8,398 nucleotides of DNA, taken from positions 1 to 8,398 of the forward strand of contig JAFDVT010000223.1 of NCBI GenBank assembly GCA_018268875.1, written 5' to 3'. Within the stretch, counting starts at the first letter, position 1. Every line of letters begins with the position of its first letter. The notes beneath the pieces were generated by a model, which had not been told where the DNA came from, searched no databases, and saw nothing but the letters and a program-made list of their open reading frames with translations. Source of the stretch: Acidobacteriota bacterium. GTDB taxonomy: Bacteria; Acidobacteriota; Terriglobia; Bryobacterales; Bryobacteraceae. Made by a program: the position numbers and the translations under genes. Shown here piece by piece: positions 1 through 6,857 of the stretch.

Positions 1-862
1 CCACCTGCAGCGCGATCTGGTCGAGCGGGATGTGGCCGGGACCTTCGATCATCGTCTGCACATCGTATTCCCAGGCCTTCTTGGTGAGCTCGCCGAGCGT
101 CTTCAATTCGGCGAACTGCGCCTCGTCGCTCGCATCGGCAAGGCTACCGGGACGCAAGCCGTCCCCGAGCGAAAAGCTGACGTCGTGCTTTTGGAAGATC
201 TTGCAGATGCGATCGAAATTCTCGTACAGCAGGTTCTGCTTGTGGTTGCGAACCATCCATTCGGCAAGGATCGCCCCGCCGCGTGACACGATGCCGGTGA
301 CGCGCTTGGCCGTCAGCGGAATGTACTGCACAAGGACGCCGGCATGGATCGTCATGTAGTCGACGCCCTGTTCGGCCTGTTCCTCGATCACCTCGAGCAT
401 CACGTCGATGGTCAGGTCCTGGACACGGCGGACGCGCGCCAAGGCTTCATAAATCGGCACGGTGCCGATCGGAATCGGCGATGCCGCGATGATGGCCTTG
501 CGGATCTCCGGGATGTCACCGCCGGTGGAAAGATCCATCACCGTGTCGGCGCCGTACTTGATCGAGTAACGAAGCTTTTCCAACTCCTCGTCAATGTTCG
601 ACGTGGTCGCCGAGTTGCCGATATTGGAGTTGATCTTGCACTTCGACGCCACGCCGATCGCCATCGGTTCGAGATTGGCGTGATTGATGTTGGCTGGAAT
701 AATCATCCGGCCGCGCGCCACCTCATCCCGAACCAGTTCGGGCGTGAGACGCTCTCGCCGGGCGACGTATTGCATCTCCTCGGTGATAATGCCCTTGCGG
801 GCATAATGCATCTGGGTGCGGATCGCGTCGTTGCTACGCTTGGAAGTCCATTCGCTACGCAT
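1..862 (-). CDS. thiC: Phosphomethylpyrimidine synthase ThiC, 5' part (gene runs off the left edge)
   Basis: ThiC is a radical-SAM enzyme that rearranges aminoimidazole ribotide into HMP phosphate, the pyrimidine half of thiamin, in the cytoplasm. The leftward frame is open from the ATG at 862 to the window edge (287 codons). It starts MRSEWTSKRS and continues with MHYARKGIITEEM, PANINHANLEPMAIG, a run reading GADTVMDLSTGGD, PIGTVPIYEAL, DYMTIHAG, TGIVSRGG, SFSLGDGLRPG and IEGPGHIPLDQ. All are signature stretches of the family. The N-terminus matches the short ThiC form seen in cyanobacteria, which lacks the long N-terminal extension of enterobacterial ThiC, so the start is well supported. 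The C-terminal cysteine motif that binds the iron-sulfur cluster lies outside the window. No clear Shine-Dalgarno sequence precedes the start. It is divergent from murQ with 35 bp between the two start codons. Confidence 0.97.
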   Translation of the reverse strand, partial: MRSEWTSKRSNDAIRTQMHYARKGIITEEMQYVARRERLTPELVRDEVARGRMIIPANINHANLEPMAIGVASKCKINSNIGNSATTSNIDEELEKLRYSIKYGADTVMDLSTGGDIPEIRKAIIAASPIPIGTVPIYEALARVRRVQDLTIDVMLEVIEEQAEQGVDYMTIHAGVLVQYIPLTAKRVTGIVSRGGAILAEWMVRNHKQNLLYENFDRICKIFQKHDVSFSLGDGLRPGSLADASDEAQFAELKTLGELTKKAWEYDVQTMIEGPGHIPLDQIALQV

Positions 863-897
863 GGTCTAAACAATCAGGCTAACCTAGAACGTGACCG
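863..897. promoter_or_regulatory. Divergent thiC/murQ intergenic region
   Basis: Only 35 bp separate the start codons of the leftward thiC and the rightward murQ. Both transcription units must start from here or from within the opposing gene's coding sequence. I see no convincing -35/-10 pair in either direction and no strong Shine-Dalgarno before either gene. The space is far too short for a TPP riboswitch. The region is listed for its position, not for a recognised motif. Confidence 0.35.
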
Positions 898-1806
898 ATG
901 AGTTTGGACTCCCTCCTGACCGAGCAGCGCAACCCGGCGTCTGAAAACCTGGACGCGCTCTCCACCTTTGAAATGATGCGTGTCATGAACCACGAGGACC
1001 ACAAGGTGGCCGATGCCGTGGGACGCGCGATTCCGGACATTGCACGCGCCGTCGACCAGATCGCGGCACGCCTGGAAGCCGGCGGCCGCATGTTTTACGT
1101 CGGCGCGGGCACCAGCGGACGTCTGGGCGTGCTGGACGCTTCCGAATGCCCGCCGACCTTCAGCGTGCCCTACGAAATGGTCCAGGGCGTAATGGCCGGC
1201 GGCATGACCGCGCTGTACTCGGCCACCGAAGCCTCCGAGGACAGCCCCGCGTTGGGCCGCGCGGACCTTGTGGCCAAAGGCTTCACCGCGAAAGATGTCG
1301 CGGTTGGCATTGCCGCCAGCGGGCGCACTCCTTATGTCCTCGGCGCCATCGCGTACGCCAAAGAACTGGGAGCGTTGACGGTCGGCGTGAGCTGTACGCC
1401 GCATTCGCAACTATCGCGCAACGTCGACATCGGCATCGAGGCCGCGCCGGGAGCGGAAGTGGTCGCCGGGTCGACCAGGCTGCGCGCCGGCACCGCCACC
1501 AAGATGGTGCTGAACATGCTGAGTACGGGAGTGATGATTCGCCTCGGGCATGTCTACGGCAACCTGATGGTGAATCTCAAGCCCAGCAACGAAAAGCTGG
1601 TGGATCGCGCCAGGCGCATCGTGTCGCAGGCCGCGGAGGTTCCCTATGAGGACGCCGCACAATTATTGGATTCCGCCGGTATGGTCGTAAAAACGGCGAT
1701 TGTCATGGGGAAACTGCGCATCGGCAAAGAGGAAGCGGAAGAGCGGCTACGTGCTTCGCACGGCCGGATTCGCACGGTGCTGGCGCAAGAAGGATGGAAT
1801 GGATAA
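898..1806 (+). CDS. murQ: N-acetylmuramic acid 6-phosphate etherase MurQ
   Basis: MurQ cleaves the D-lactyl ether of MurNAc-6-phosphate, giving GlcNAc-6-phosphate and D-lactate, in cytoplasmic recycling of peptidoglycan. The 302-residue product has the usual family length (about 300) and aligns with E. coli MurQ by eye without gaps over the first half. It contains a SIS sugar-phosphate isomerase fold with VGAGTSGRLGVLDASECPPT at residues 68-87. The two catalytic glutamates fall at the E. coli positions, E83 in DASE and E114 in EASED. Further family blocks are GIAASGRTPYV, AGTATKMVLNMLSTG and VYGNLMVN. It is the first gene of a rightward unit and its last codons overlap murA by 8 bp. The partner kinase (AnmK or MurNAc kinase) and transporter are not in the window, so the source of MurNAc-6-P is unknown here. 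Confidence 0.96.
   Translation: MSLDSLLTEQRNPASENLDALSTFEMMRVMNHEDHKVADAVGRAIPDIARAVDQIAARLEAGGRMFYVGAGTSGRLGVLDASECPPTFSVPYEMVQGVMAGGMTALYSATEASEDSPALGRADLVAKGFTAKDVAVGIAASGRTPYVLGAIAYAKELGALTVGVSCTPHSQLSRNVDIGIEAAPGAEVVAGSTRLRAGTATKMVLNMLSTGVMIRLGHVYGNLMVNLKPSNEKLVDRARRIVSQAAEVPYEDAAQLLDSAGMVVKTAIVMGKLRIGKEEAEERLRASHGRIRTVLAQEGWNG
1789..1794 (+). promoter_or_regulatory. Ribosome-binding site of murA inside the end of murQ
   Basis: GAAGGA lies 4 nt before the ATG at 1799, inside the last codons of murQ. It supports this start over the frame's upstream codon at 1700, which would add 33 residues of non-MurA sequence. The arrangement suggests translational coupling between murQ and murA. Confidence 0.7.
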
Positions 1807-3055
1807 GTTTTTGATTCGCGGCGGTGTGCCGCTGTCGGGCGAAGTGCAAACCTCGGGCGCGAAGAACTCCGCCCTGCCCGTGTTGGCCGCCTCCCTGCTC
1901 TCGAGTGAACCGGTAACGCTGCGCCGCATCCCGCAGGTGCGCGACATCGGCACCATGCAAAAGCTGCTGCGCTACAACGGCGCGAGCGTCGACGTGGATG
2001 ATTCCGACACGGTTCGTGTTCACGCTGCCACAATCACCAATCCGGAGGCGCCCTACGACATCGTCAAGACGATGCGTGCATCGAGCCTTGTGCTGGGTCC
2101 GCTGGTGGCTCGCACCGGCCGGGCGCGTGTATCGATGCCCGGCGGTTGTGCGATTGGCGCGCGCCCCATCAACCTGCACGTCAACGCGCTCGAAAGCCTC
2201 GGCGCCCGCATCCATCAGGAACACGGCTACGTGGAGGCTCGCGCCGACGATGGTTTGAAGGGCGGCAAGATCAAGTTTGACCGCATCACGGTCACCGGCA
2301 CCGAAGACCTGCTCATGGCGGCCGTGCTGGCAGACGGCGAAACCGTTATCGAAAACGCGGCCCGCGAACCGGAAGTGGTGGACGTGGCGAGCCTGCTCAC
2401 CCAGATGGGCGCCAAGATCGACGGCGCCGGGACTTCCACCATCACCGTGCAAGGTGTTTCGAGCCTGAAGGGCGCCGATCACACGATCATTCCCGATCGC
2501 ATTGAAGCCGGGACCTTCCTGATCGCTGGCGCCATCACCGGCGGCGACGTTCGCATCCACAACTGCAATCCCGAACACCTGATGGCCACCATCGACCTGA
2601 TGCGTCAGGCCGGCAGCCTCATCGACACCGGTGCCGACTGGATGCATGTGCGCAAGAACGGCCAACTTCGTTCCGTGGACATGACGACGGTGGAGTACCC
2701 GGGATTCGCAACGGACCTGCAGGCGCAGTTCCTCGCGTTGATGACGCAAGCGGAAGGCATCTCGCTAATCGAGGAGACGATTTTCGAAAACCGCTTCATG
2801 CACGTGCCAGAGTTGGGCCGCATGGGCGCCAAGATTCGTATTGAGGGCCGCCGGGCGATCGTCGCGGGTGTATCCAAGCTAAGCGGCGCGCCGGTAACGT
2901 GTTCGGACCTGCGTGCTAGCGCTTCTCTGATCTTGGCCGCGCTGGTAGCCGAGGGCGAGTCCCTGGTAGACCGCGTGTATCACGTCGATCGCGGCTACGA
3001 GAACCTGGAGCAAAAGCTGGCCGGTTTGGGCGCCTCGATTTCCCGCACGGCGTAA
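1799..3055 (+). CDS. murA: UDP-N-acetylglucosamine 1-carboxyvinyltransferase MurA
   Basis: MurA transfers enolpyruvate from PEP to UDP-GlcNAc, the first committed step of peptidoglycan synthesis in the cytoplasm. From the ATG at 1799 the protein has 418 residues (E. coli MurA has 419) and opens MDKFLIRGGVPLSGEV. Conserved features are K22/N23 in SGAKNSALP, the loop cysteine C117 in MPGGCAIGARP, the aspartate in YPGFATDLQAQF and the late arginine in DLRASASLILA. These cover both halves of the inverse alpha/beta barrel, so the enzyme looks complete. Because the loop cysteine is present, it should be the fosfomycin-sensitive type rather than the Cys-to-Asp resistant type (inference). The first 8 bp overlap the end of murQ, and a rhodanese gene follows 14 bp after the stop. 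Confidence 0.97.
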   Translation: MDKFLIRGGVPLSGEVQTSGAKNSALPVLAASLLSSEPVTLRRIPQVRDIGTMQKLLRYNGASVDVDDSDTVRVHAATITNPEAPYDIVKTMRASSLVLGPLVARTGRARVSMPGGCAIGARPINLHVNALESLGARIHQEHGYVEARADDGLKGGKIKFDRITVTGTEDLLMAAVLADGETVIENAAREPEVVDVASLLTQMGAKIDGAGTSTITVQGVSSLKGADHTIIPDRIEAGTFLIAGAITGGDVRIHNCNPEHLMATIDLMRQAGSLIDTGADWMHVRKNGQLRSVDMTTVEYPGFATDLQAQFLALMTQAEGISLIEETIFENRFMHVPELGRMGAKIRIEGRRAIVAGVSKLSGAPVTCSDLRASASLILAALVAEGESLVDRVYHVDRGYENLEQKLAGLGASISRTA

Positions 3056-3069
3056 GGTAAAAGTCAGAT

Positions 3070-3444
3070 ATGGCGCACAACAAAGGTTTTTTGGATATTG
3101 TTCAGGACGCAAAGAGCCGCGTGAAGGAAACGGACATTGCCGGCTATCAGAAGCTGGTCGCCGAAGGCGTGCCTCATGTCCTGGTGGACGTCCGCGAGGA
3201 CAATGAATGGGCGGCCGGCCATGCCGAAGGCGCCGTGCACCTCAGCAAAGGCATCATCGAGCGCGACATCGAAACGAAGATTCCGGACAAGGACACCAAA
3301 ATTGTCCTGTACTGCGGCGGTGGCTTCCGCTCCGCCCTTGTAGCCGACAATCTGCAGAAGATGGGTTACAGCGATCCGATTTCGCTCGACGGCGGTTGGA
3401 AAGCCTGGGTAGCGGCAGCGCTGCCAACCTCGACCAAGCCGTAG
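3070..3444 (+). CDS. Single-domain rhodanese-like sulfurtransferase
   Basis: The 124-residue protein is one rhodanese domain with no signal peptide, so it is probably cytoplasmic. It has the family blocks HVLVDVRE (36-43), GHAEGAVHL (50-58) and the active-site loop CGGGFRSA, with the catalytic cysteine at residue 82, followed by LDGGWKAW near the end. The six-residue loop (C82 to R87) is the sulfurtransferase type rather than the longer phosphatase-like loop. Such proteins carry a persulfide on the cysteine and move sulfur between donors and acceptors such as thiosulfate or thiols; the actual substrate cannot be read from the sequence. It lies 14 bp after murA and is probably co-transcribed. 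Only a weak TAAGG, overlapping the murA stop, precedes the ATG. No functional tie to cell-wall synthesis is evident. Confidence 0.92.
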   Translation: MAHNKGFLDIVQDAKSRVKETDIAGYQKLVAEGVPHVLVDVREDNEWAAGHAEGAVHLSKGIIERDIETKIPDKDTKIVLYCGGGFRSALVADNLQKMGYSDPISLDGGWKAWVAAALPTSTKP

Positions 3445-3456
3445 TCGCGCGCTCCG

Positions 3457-3792
3457 TCAGATGCGAAGGGCAAGGCCGGGCCCAAAGATGATGCCAAGGC
3501 CGTTCCAGAGGATCATCACCAGCACCGCAATTTCCAAGTACGTGACCCAGCGAATGAACGTCTTGCTGAGAAACTCGAACCGGATGAGTGCGGCCAGCGC
3601 GATCCCGCCCAAAATGAGCGTTACGTCCAACTGCAGGTCGAACAGCCGGTTGAAAATCAGGATCACGGCGTAGAAGATCAGAGGCAGGTTCGCCTCTGGT
3701 CTCTGCTTGGAAGCGGAATGGATTGCCCAGGCGCCCAGCGACAAGACCAGCAGCAAGGTGAAGTTGATCGGTGTTGGGTCAAAATAAAGCAT
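3457..3792 (-). CDS. Small four-helix integral membrane protein of unknown function
   Basis: I do not recognise a named family. The 111-residue product is strongly hydrophobic, with about four predicted membrane helices near residues 9-26, 36-52, 54-72 and 82-104. Short polar links (SKQRPEANL, RFEFLSKTF) separate them. There is no signal peptide, cysteine or obvious catalytic motif. It starts 35 bp after the stop of the large outer-membrane barrel on the same strand, with no U-tailed terminator between, so it may be the last gene of the cytochrome-barrel transcript. Its stop is only 12 bp from the stop of the convergent rhodanese gene. No strong Shine-Dalgarno precedes the ATG. The composition and continuous hydrophobic pattern make a real gene likely; its role is open. 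Confidence 0.75.
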   Translation of the reverse strand: MLYFDPTPINFTLLLVLSLGAWAIHSASKQRPEANLPLIFYAVILIFNRLFDLQLDVTLILGGIALAALIRFEFLSKTFIRWVTYLEIAVLVMILWNGLGIIFGPGLALRI

Positions 3793-3827
3793 CGTTCGCC
3801 GTTGTTCGCTCGTTGTCAGCCCAAATA

Positions 3828-5840
3828 TCAGAAAGACCAGCTCAAGCTGGTATACCCTGTGTGCGCGCGATATCCCTGGTTGGGAATGATCAGCGACGCG
3901 AAAGACTGCCGGTAGCCGTAGTATTGATACGCCGCGTTCCAGCGCAATCGTTCATGCAGACGGAGCGAAACCCGACCCATCGGCGAACTGAACGCCATCG
4001 GGAACGTTTCCGCCGAGTAGTAAAACGGCCGTTCGGTCGCCTGGTATAGGCTCCCGCCATTGCGGTCCACCCCATCGGCCACATCCTGCACCCGCGAAAA
4101 CCCCGCAAGCAGATCGACCCGCTTGGCGACGGTGCTATGCACCGTCAGATACCCAGTGTGAATATTGCTGAGGTAGGCGTACGTTCCGGTTTGCGCACGG
4201 AAGTTCGCAAAATAGGCGATCCCGGATAGGGTATCGGTATGCAGCTTGGAATACCCACCCTGAATTGAAAAATTCTGCCTTGCGTTCCAACTGGCATCGG
4301 CGCCATAGCTCCGCGAGCGCGAACTGAAGCTCGTGATGCTGGTGGAATTCAAGTTGTAGTTCGTCTTGGCGTACATCGCAAACAGAACCGATTTCGTTTT
4401 GTACTGAAAGCGCCCATTCAGCAAGTGGTAGTTCCGGTCGCTCGTGGGATAGATCGGCTGATCTGCCCTTCCAACTTCAGAGTCTAAGGTGATTGAGATC
4501 GACTTTACGGGTCGCAATCGCAAACCTAGGCGTCCCGAGTGGATATTGTTTGTCTGATCCGTAACGGTTGAGTCGGCGAGACCGCCGAAAAACGCGGCCG
4601 ATTCCACGGTTCGAATCCGCCGGTTGGTGTATTGATACCCGGCCACGGCGGTCAACCACTTTGTGACGGCCAAGTTCGCGTCCGTCGCATTGGAAACCGA
4701 GCGGATTCCGAAGTAGTTGAAGGTAAAACGCTGCAGTTCCAGCACCCCGGTATTGAACTCCAAATAGTTCGCTTGGCCGTCGGTGCGAACATTGGAAATC
4801 GCCGTGTGATTGGTGATCGTGAAGCGTTCGGTCGGAAACAGGCTAACCGTCAAATTGCCGGTCGCCACCGGGCGGCGTGCGTCACCCGTCGTAACGATCT
4901 GGCGGATCAACGGACCAAACGCGGTGCCGCCCACCAACGACTCGTCTGAAACGAAGTTTCGCCGGCCATCGGTATACGTAAATCTGCCGTTCACAGCCCA
5001 CCAATTACTGTTTTCGCGGAAAAGCGCCACTCGCCAAAACGGACTATTCCCGTGATACGGTTCGCGCTTTGCATAGCGCTGCAAAGTAGTCTCATCGGCG
5101 AGATTCGCCCCATTTGCGCCTAACGCGTAAAAATCGTACGGCGTGTCTTCCTTGAAGTTTTCCCATCCCCGCAGAACGTCAACCTTGAGTCCCGCGCCGA
5201 GCGCCGCTCGGCCACCCACTCGGTACTGGGTCTGCTGACGGCGAATTCCCGCGAGGATGGTCACTTCGTCGCCAATATGATCCAGCAGATTGGCGGTCGT
5301 CCAAGCCGGGCCGCGTTGCGTATTCCTCGAAAACCCTCCGTACACCTGGAACTTCGACTGCGGGAATAGAGTCAGATCGTGGTCCTGCATCTGACGGGTG
5401 GTATTCATCAAATGCTGTCCGAACGCGATGGCGGCGGCCGGGTTGAAGTATTCGTTCGACCGCCACATCAGGTCATACCGATACACTTTGTTCTTCTGTA
5501 CCCGCAGCGTCGCCGACTGATACGGGTCATTTCCAAGCCCCTGGGTATGAATGAGCAACTCGTCGAAAAAGCGCCCTTTCCCATCCCTGCTATTGATCGC
5601 GAGAGAACTGCCGAGAACTCTGAGCCCGTTGCCAAAGTTCACGTCAGATCGAAACTTGCTGACATCGCCTCCCGCCGATCGAAAACGATATCCCACTTCG
5701 AACGAGTTCCGGATATTGTAGGTGCTGACGTTGGTGCCCCGGGCTGAACCCGTAGGTTCGTTGGTCGGGCCCACCGTCGGCTGGGCCGACAGCGCGGTCG
5801 TCAGAAACAGCGAAGACGCTACAAAGAATATGTTTTTCAT
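3828..5840 (-). CDS. Large outer-membrane beta-barrel, MtrB/PioB-like, partner of the decaheme cytochrome
   Basis: From the ATG at 5840 the protein has 670 residues. It starts with a clear signal peptide (MKNIFFVASSLFLTTALSA, likely cut before QPTVG). The rest is alternating polar/aromatic beta-strand sequence with many Tyr, Phe, Trp, Arg and Asn residues, and it ends YTSLSWSF with the terminal Phe typical of outer-membrane barrels. An in-frame extension to 5912 is rejected: it overlaps the cytochrome gene and lacks a signal peptide, while the 5840 start has AAAGGAG upstream. Size (MtrB of Shewanella is about 700 aa) and position 20 bp after a decaheme cytochrome of the MtrA/DmsE type point to the MtrB/PioB sheath that encloses the cytochrome in the outer membrane. 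The protein has no cysteine at all, unlike Shewanella MtrB with its N-terminal CXXC. Barrel: sure. MtrB role: inferred from context. Confidence 0.8.
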   Translation of the reverse strand: MKNIFFVASSLFLTTALSAQPTVGPTNEPTGSARGTNVSTYNIRNSFEVGYRFRSAGGDVSKFRSDVNFGNGLRVLGSSLAINSRDGKGRFFDELLIHTQGLGNDPYQSATLRVQKNKVYRYDLMWRSNEYFNPAAAIAFGQHLMNTTRQMQDHDLTLFPQSKFQVYGGFSRNTQRGPAWTTANLLDHIGDEVTILAGIRRQQTQYRVGGRAALGAGLKVDVLRGWENFKEDTPYDFYALGANGANLADETTLQRYAKREPYHGNSPFWRVALFRENSNWWAVNGRFTYTDGRRNFVSDESLVGGTAFGPLIRQIVTTGDARRPVATGNLTVSLFPTERFTITNHTAISNVRTDGQANYLEFNTGVLELQRFTFNYFGIRSVSNATDANLAVTKWLTAVAGYQYTNRRIRTVESAAFFGGLADSTVTDQTNNIHSGRLGLRLRPVKSISITLDSEVGRADQPIYPTSDRNYHLLNGRFQYKTKSVLFAMYAKTNYNLNSTSITSFSSRSRSYGADASWNARQNFSIQGGYSKLHTDTLSGIAYFANFRAQTGTYAYLSNIHTGYLTVHSTVAKRVDLLAGFSRVQDVADGVDRNGGSLYQATERPFYYSAETFPMAFSSPMGRVSLRLHERLRWNAAYQYYGYRQSFASLIIPNQGYRAHTGYTSLSWSF

Positions 5841-5850
5841 TGGTTTGCAG

Positions 5851-5857
5851 CTCCTTT
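5851..5857 (-). promoter_or_regulatory. Ribosome-binding site of the large barrel gene
   Basis: Read leftward, AAAGGAG stands 10 nt before the ATG at 5840 and 3 nt after the cytochrome stop. It decides the start in favour of 5840, which also places a signal peptide at the N-terminus. Confidence 0.75.
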
Positions 5858-5860
5858 CGC

Positions 5861-6799
5861 CTACCTGAGAAAATGTCCGTCGGTGTTGGACCCGTGGATG
5901 CGCACGTGACATGACGTACAGTTCTGATAACGTGGGTCCGCCATGTTGTGGCTCGATGACTGTCGAGGCACCCCGGCGCTGGTCGTACTTCCGAACCCTG
6001 CCGTACCGTTATGGCATTCCAGGCAGAGCGGGAAGGCAGTCGGCCGCTTCAGCAGCCTTGCATTGGGCGAACCGTGGGGAATATGACACGTTTCGCAACC
6101 ATCCACACGCACGGCGAGATGCTCGAACGCAAACGGTCCGCGTTTGTCGGTGTGACACTTTAGACACGGTTCTTCGTTCAAAAGCGCCTGATCGACCATC
6201 CGAGGTCGTCCGCCTCCGCGCCAGGTCGGCGTATTTGTGCCATGTGGATTGTGACAATCCGAGCATTGCATGAACCCTTCGTTCACCCGATGCTTAAACG
6301 GCATGGAAAACTGCGCCCGGACATTCGAATGGCATCCGTAGCAGAGCTCCACTTGTGCCTTTGCCAGCAACGATTTAGCCGTCGGAGACTTGTGAATCGA
6401 ATGGCAACTCGAGCAAACGACGTCGGCTCGCGTGTGGTCGGAGCGGCGAATGTTCGCCCGGCTCAATGTATTGGAATGACAGGTCAGGCAACGGTCGACA
6501 ATCTGGCGAGGCTGCTTTTGTGAAAACGCGAAGATTTTGGATTTGTCACCCTTGGCGTCGACATGGGCCTTCCCTGGTCCATGGCAACCCTCGCACCCCT
6601 GCTTCTCGATGGTGAGAGACGCATCAACAAGTGTTTTCTGGTGTGGATTGCGATAGAACGTCGCGTAGACATCCGGATGACACGTTCGACAAGCAATAGA
6701 GCCTGCAAACAGTTCTTTGTTGAAATTTGAGTTGTCGGCCGGCATAGCCGTTGCCAGCGACAGAAGATAGAGTACGGCCCAACGAACCCCAAAGCGCAT
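5861..6799 (-). CDS. Decaheme periplasmic c-type cytochrome, MtrA/DmsE type
   Basis: From the ATG at 6799 the protein has 312 residues, close to MtrA (333). A signal peptide (MRFGVRWAVLYLLSLATAMPA) sends it to the periplasm. Ten CXXCH heme motifs begin at residues 37, 69, 104, 129, 153, 179, 212, 235, 259 and 294. All 20 cysteines belong to them. Outside these motifs there are ten further histidines before the C-terminal tail (53, 79, 122, 136, 170, 186, 227, 242, 284, 302) plus H309, which fits bis-histidine ligation of all ten hemes. MtrA-type proteins form a heme wire inserted in an MtrB barrel and pass electrons across the outer membrane. The barrel gene follows by 20 bp. A TTG at 6808 is an alternative start adding three residues. 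No Shine-Dalgarno is seen; a stem-loop lies at that position. No DMSO-reductase gene is near, so the name DmsE should not be read as a function. Confidence 0.93.
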   Translation of the reverse strand: MRFGVRWAVLYLLSLATAMPADNSNFNKELFAGSIACRTCHPDVYATFYRNPHQKTLVDASLTIEKQGCEGCHGPGKAHVDAKGDKSKIFAFSQKQPRQIVDRCLTCHSNTLSRANIRRSDHTRADVVCSSCHSIHKSPTAKSLLAKAQVELCYGCHSNVRAQFSMPFKHRVNEGFMQCSDCHNPHGTNTPTWRGGGRPRMVDQALLNEEPCLKCHTDKRGPFAFEHLAVRVDGCETCHIPHGSPNARLLKRPTAFPLCLECHNGTAGFGSTTSAGVPRQSSSHNMADPRYQNCTSCHVRIHGSNTDGHFLR

Positions 6800-6805
6800 G
6801 ATTAA

Positions 6806-6857
6806 CAATAATGCGCGCCGAGCCTTGCTGGTTGCAATTCTCTGACGCGCATTGTTG
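6806..6857 (-). promoter_or_regulatory. Stem-loop in the leader of the decaheme cytochrome gene
   Basis: The 12-nt arms 6806-6817 and 6846-6857 are inverted copies (CAATAATGCGCG and CGCGCATTGTTG) with one mismatch, and the inner 8 pairs are perfect. The 28-nt loop holds a further short TTGC/GCAA pairing. In the leftward transcript the 3' arm occupies positions -7 to -18 before the ATG at 6799, exactly where a ribosome-binding site would be, and covers the alternative TTG. On the plus strand the mismatch becomes a G-U pair and the arm is followed by CTTTTTTC, so the element also resembles a rightward intrinsic terminator, although no rightward gene ends here. Confidence 0.5.

Noticed and set aside
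344..901. Rightward 185-codon frame antisense to thiC
   Set aside because: It mirrors the conserved thiC coding sequence and shows no recognisable domain or ribosome-binding site.
874..1410. Leftward 178-codon frame antisense to murQ
   Set aside because: murQ is certain on the other strand, and the predicted protein has the arginine/histidine/glycine-rich look of a shadow frame.
1700..1798. Upstream start for murA at 1700
   Set aside because: The extra 33 residues are unlike MurA and are read from inside murQ. The ATG at 1799 gives the normal 418-residue enzyme.
1703..2749. Long leftward open frame (348 codons) antisense to murA
   Set aside because: murA is complete and well conserved on the other strand. 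The antisense product is a His/Arg/Ala-rich low-sense sequence typical of GC-rich shadow frames.
3466..3484. GGGC/GCCC inverted repeat near the convergent gene ends as a terminator
   Set aside because: There are only four base pairs with an 8-nt loop, it lies inside the coding sequence of the membrane protein, and no T-run follows.
5841..5912. Upstream extension of the large barrel gene to 5912
   Set aside because: It would overlap the cytochrome gene and bury the signal peptide. The ATG at 5840 has a good ribosome-binding site.
5861..6799. DMSO-reductase electron-transfer cytochrome (literal DmsE)
   Set aside because: No molybdopterin reductase subunit is present in the window. The family name reflects homology only, and the neighbour is an outer-membrane barrel.
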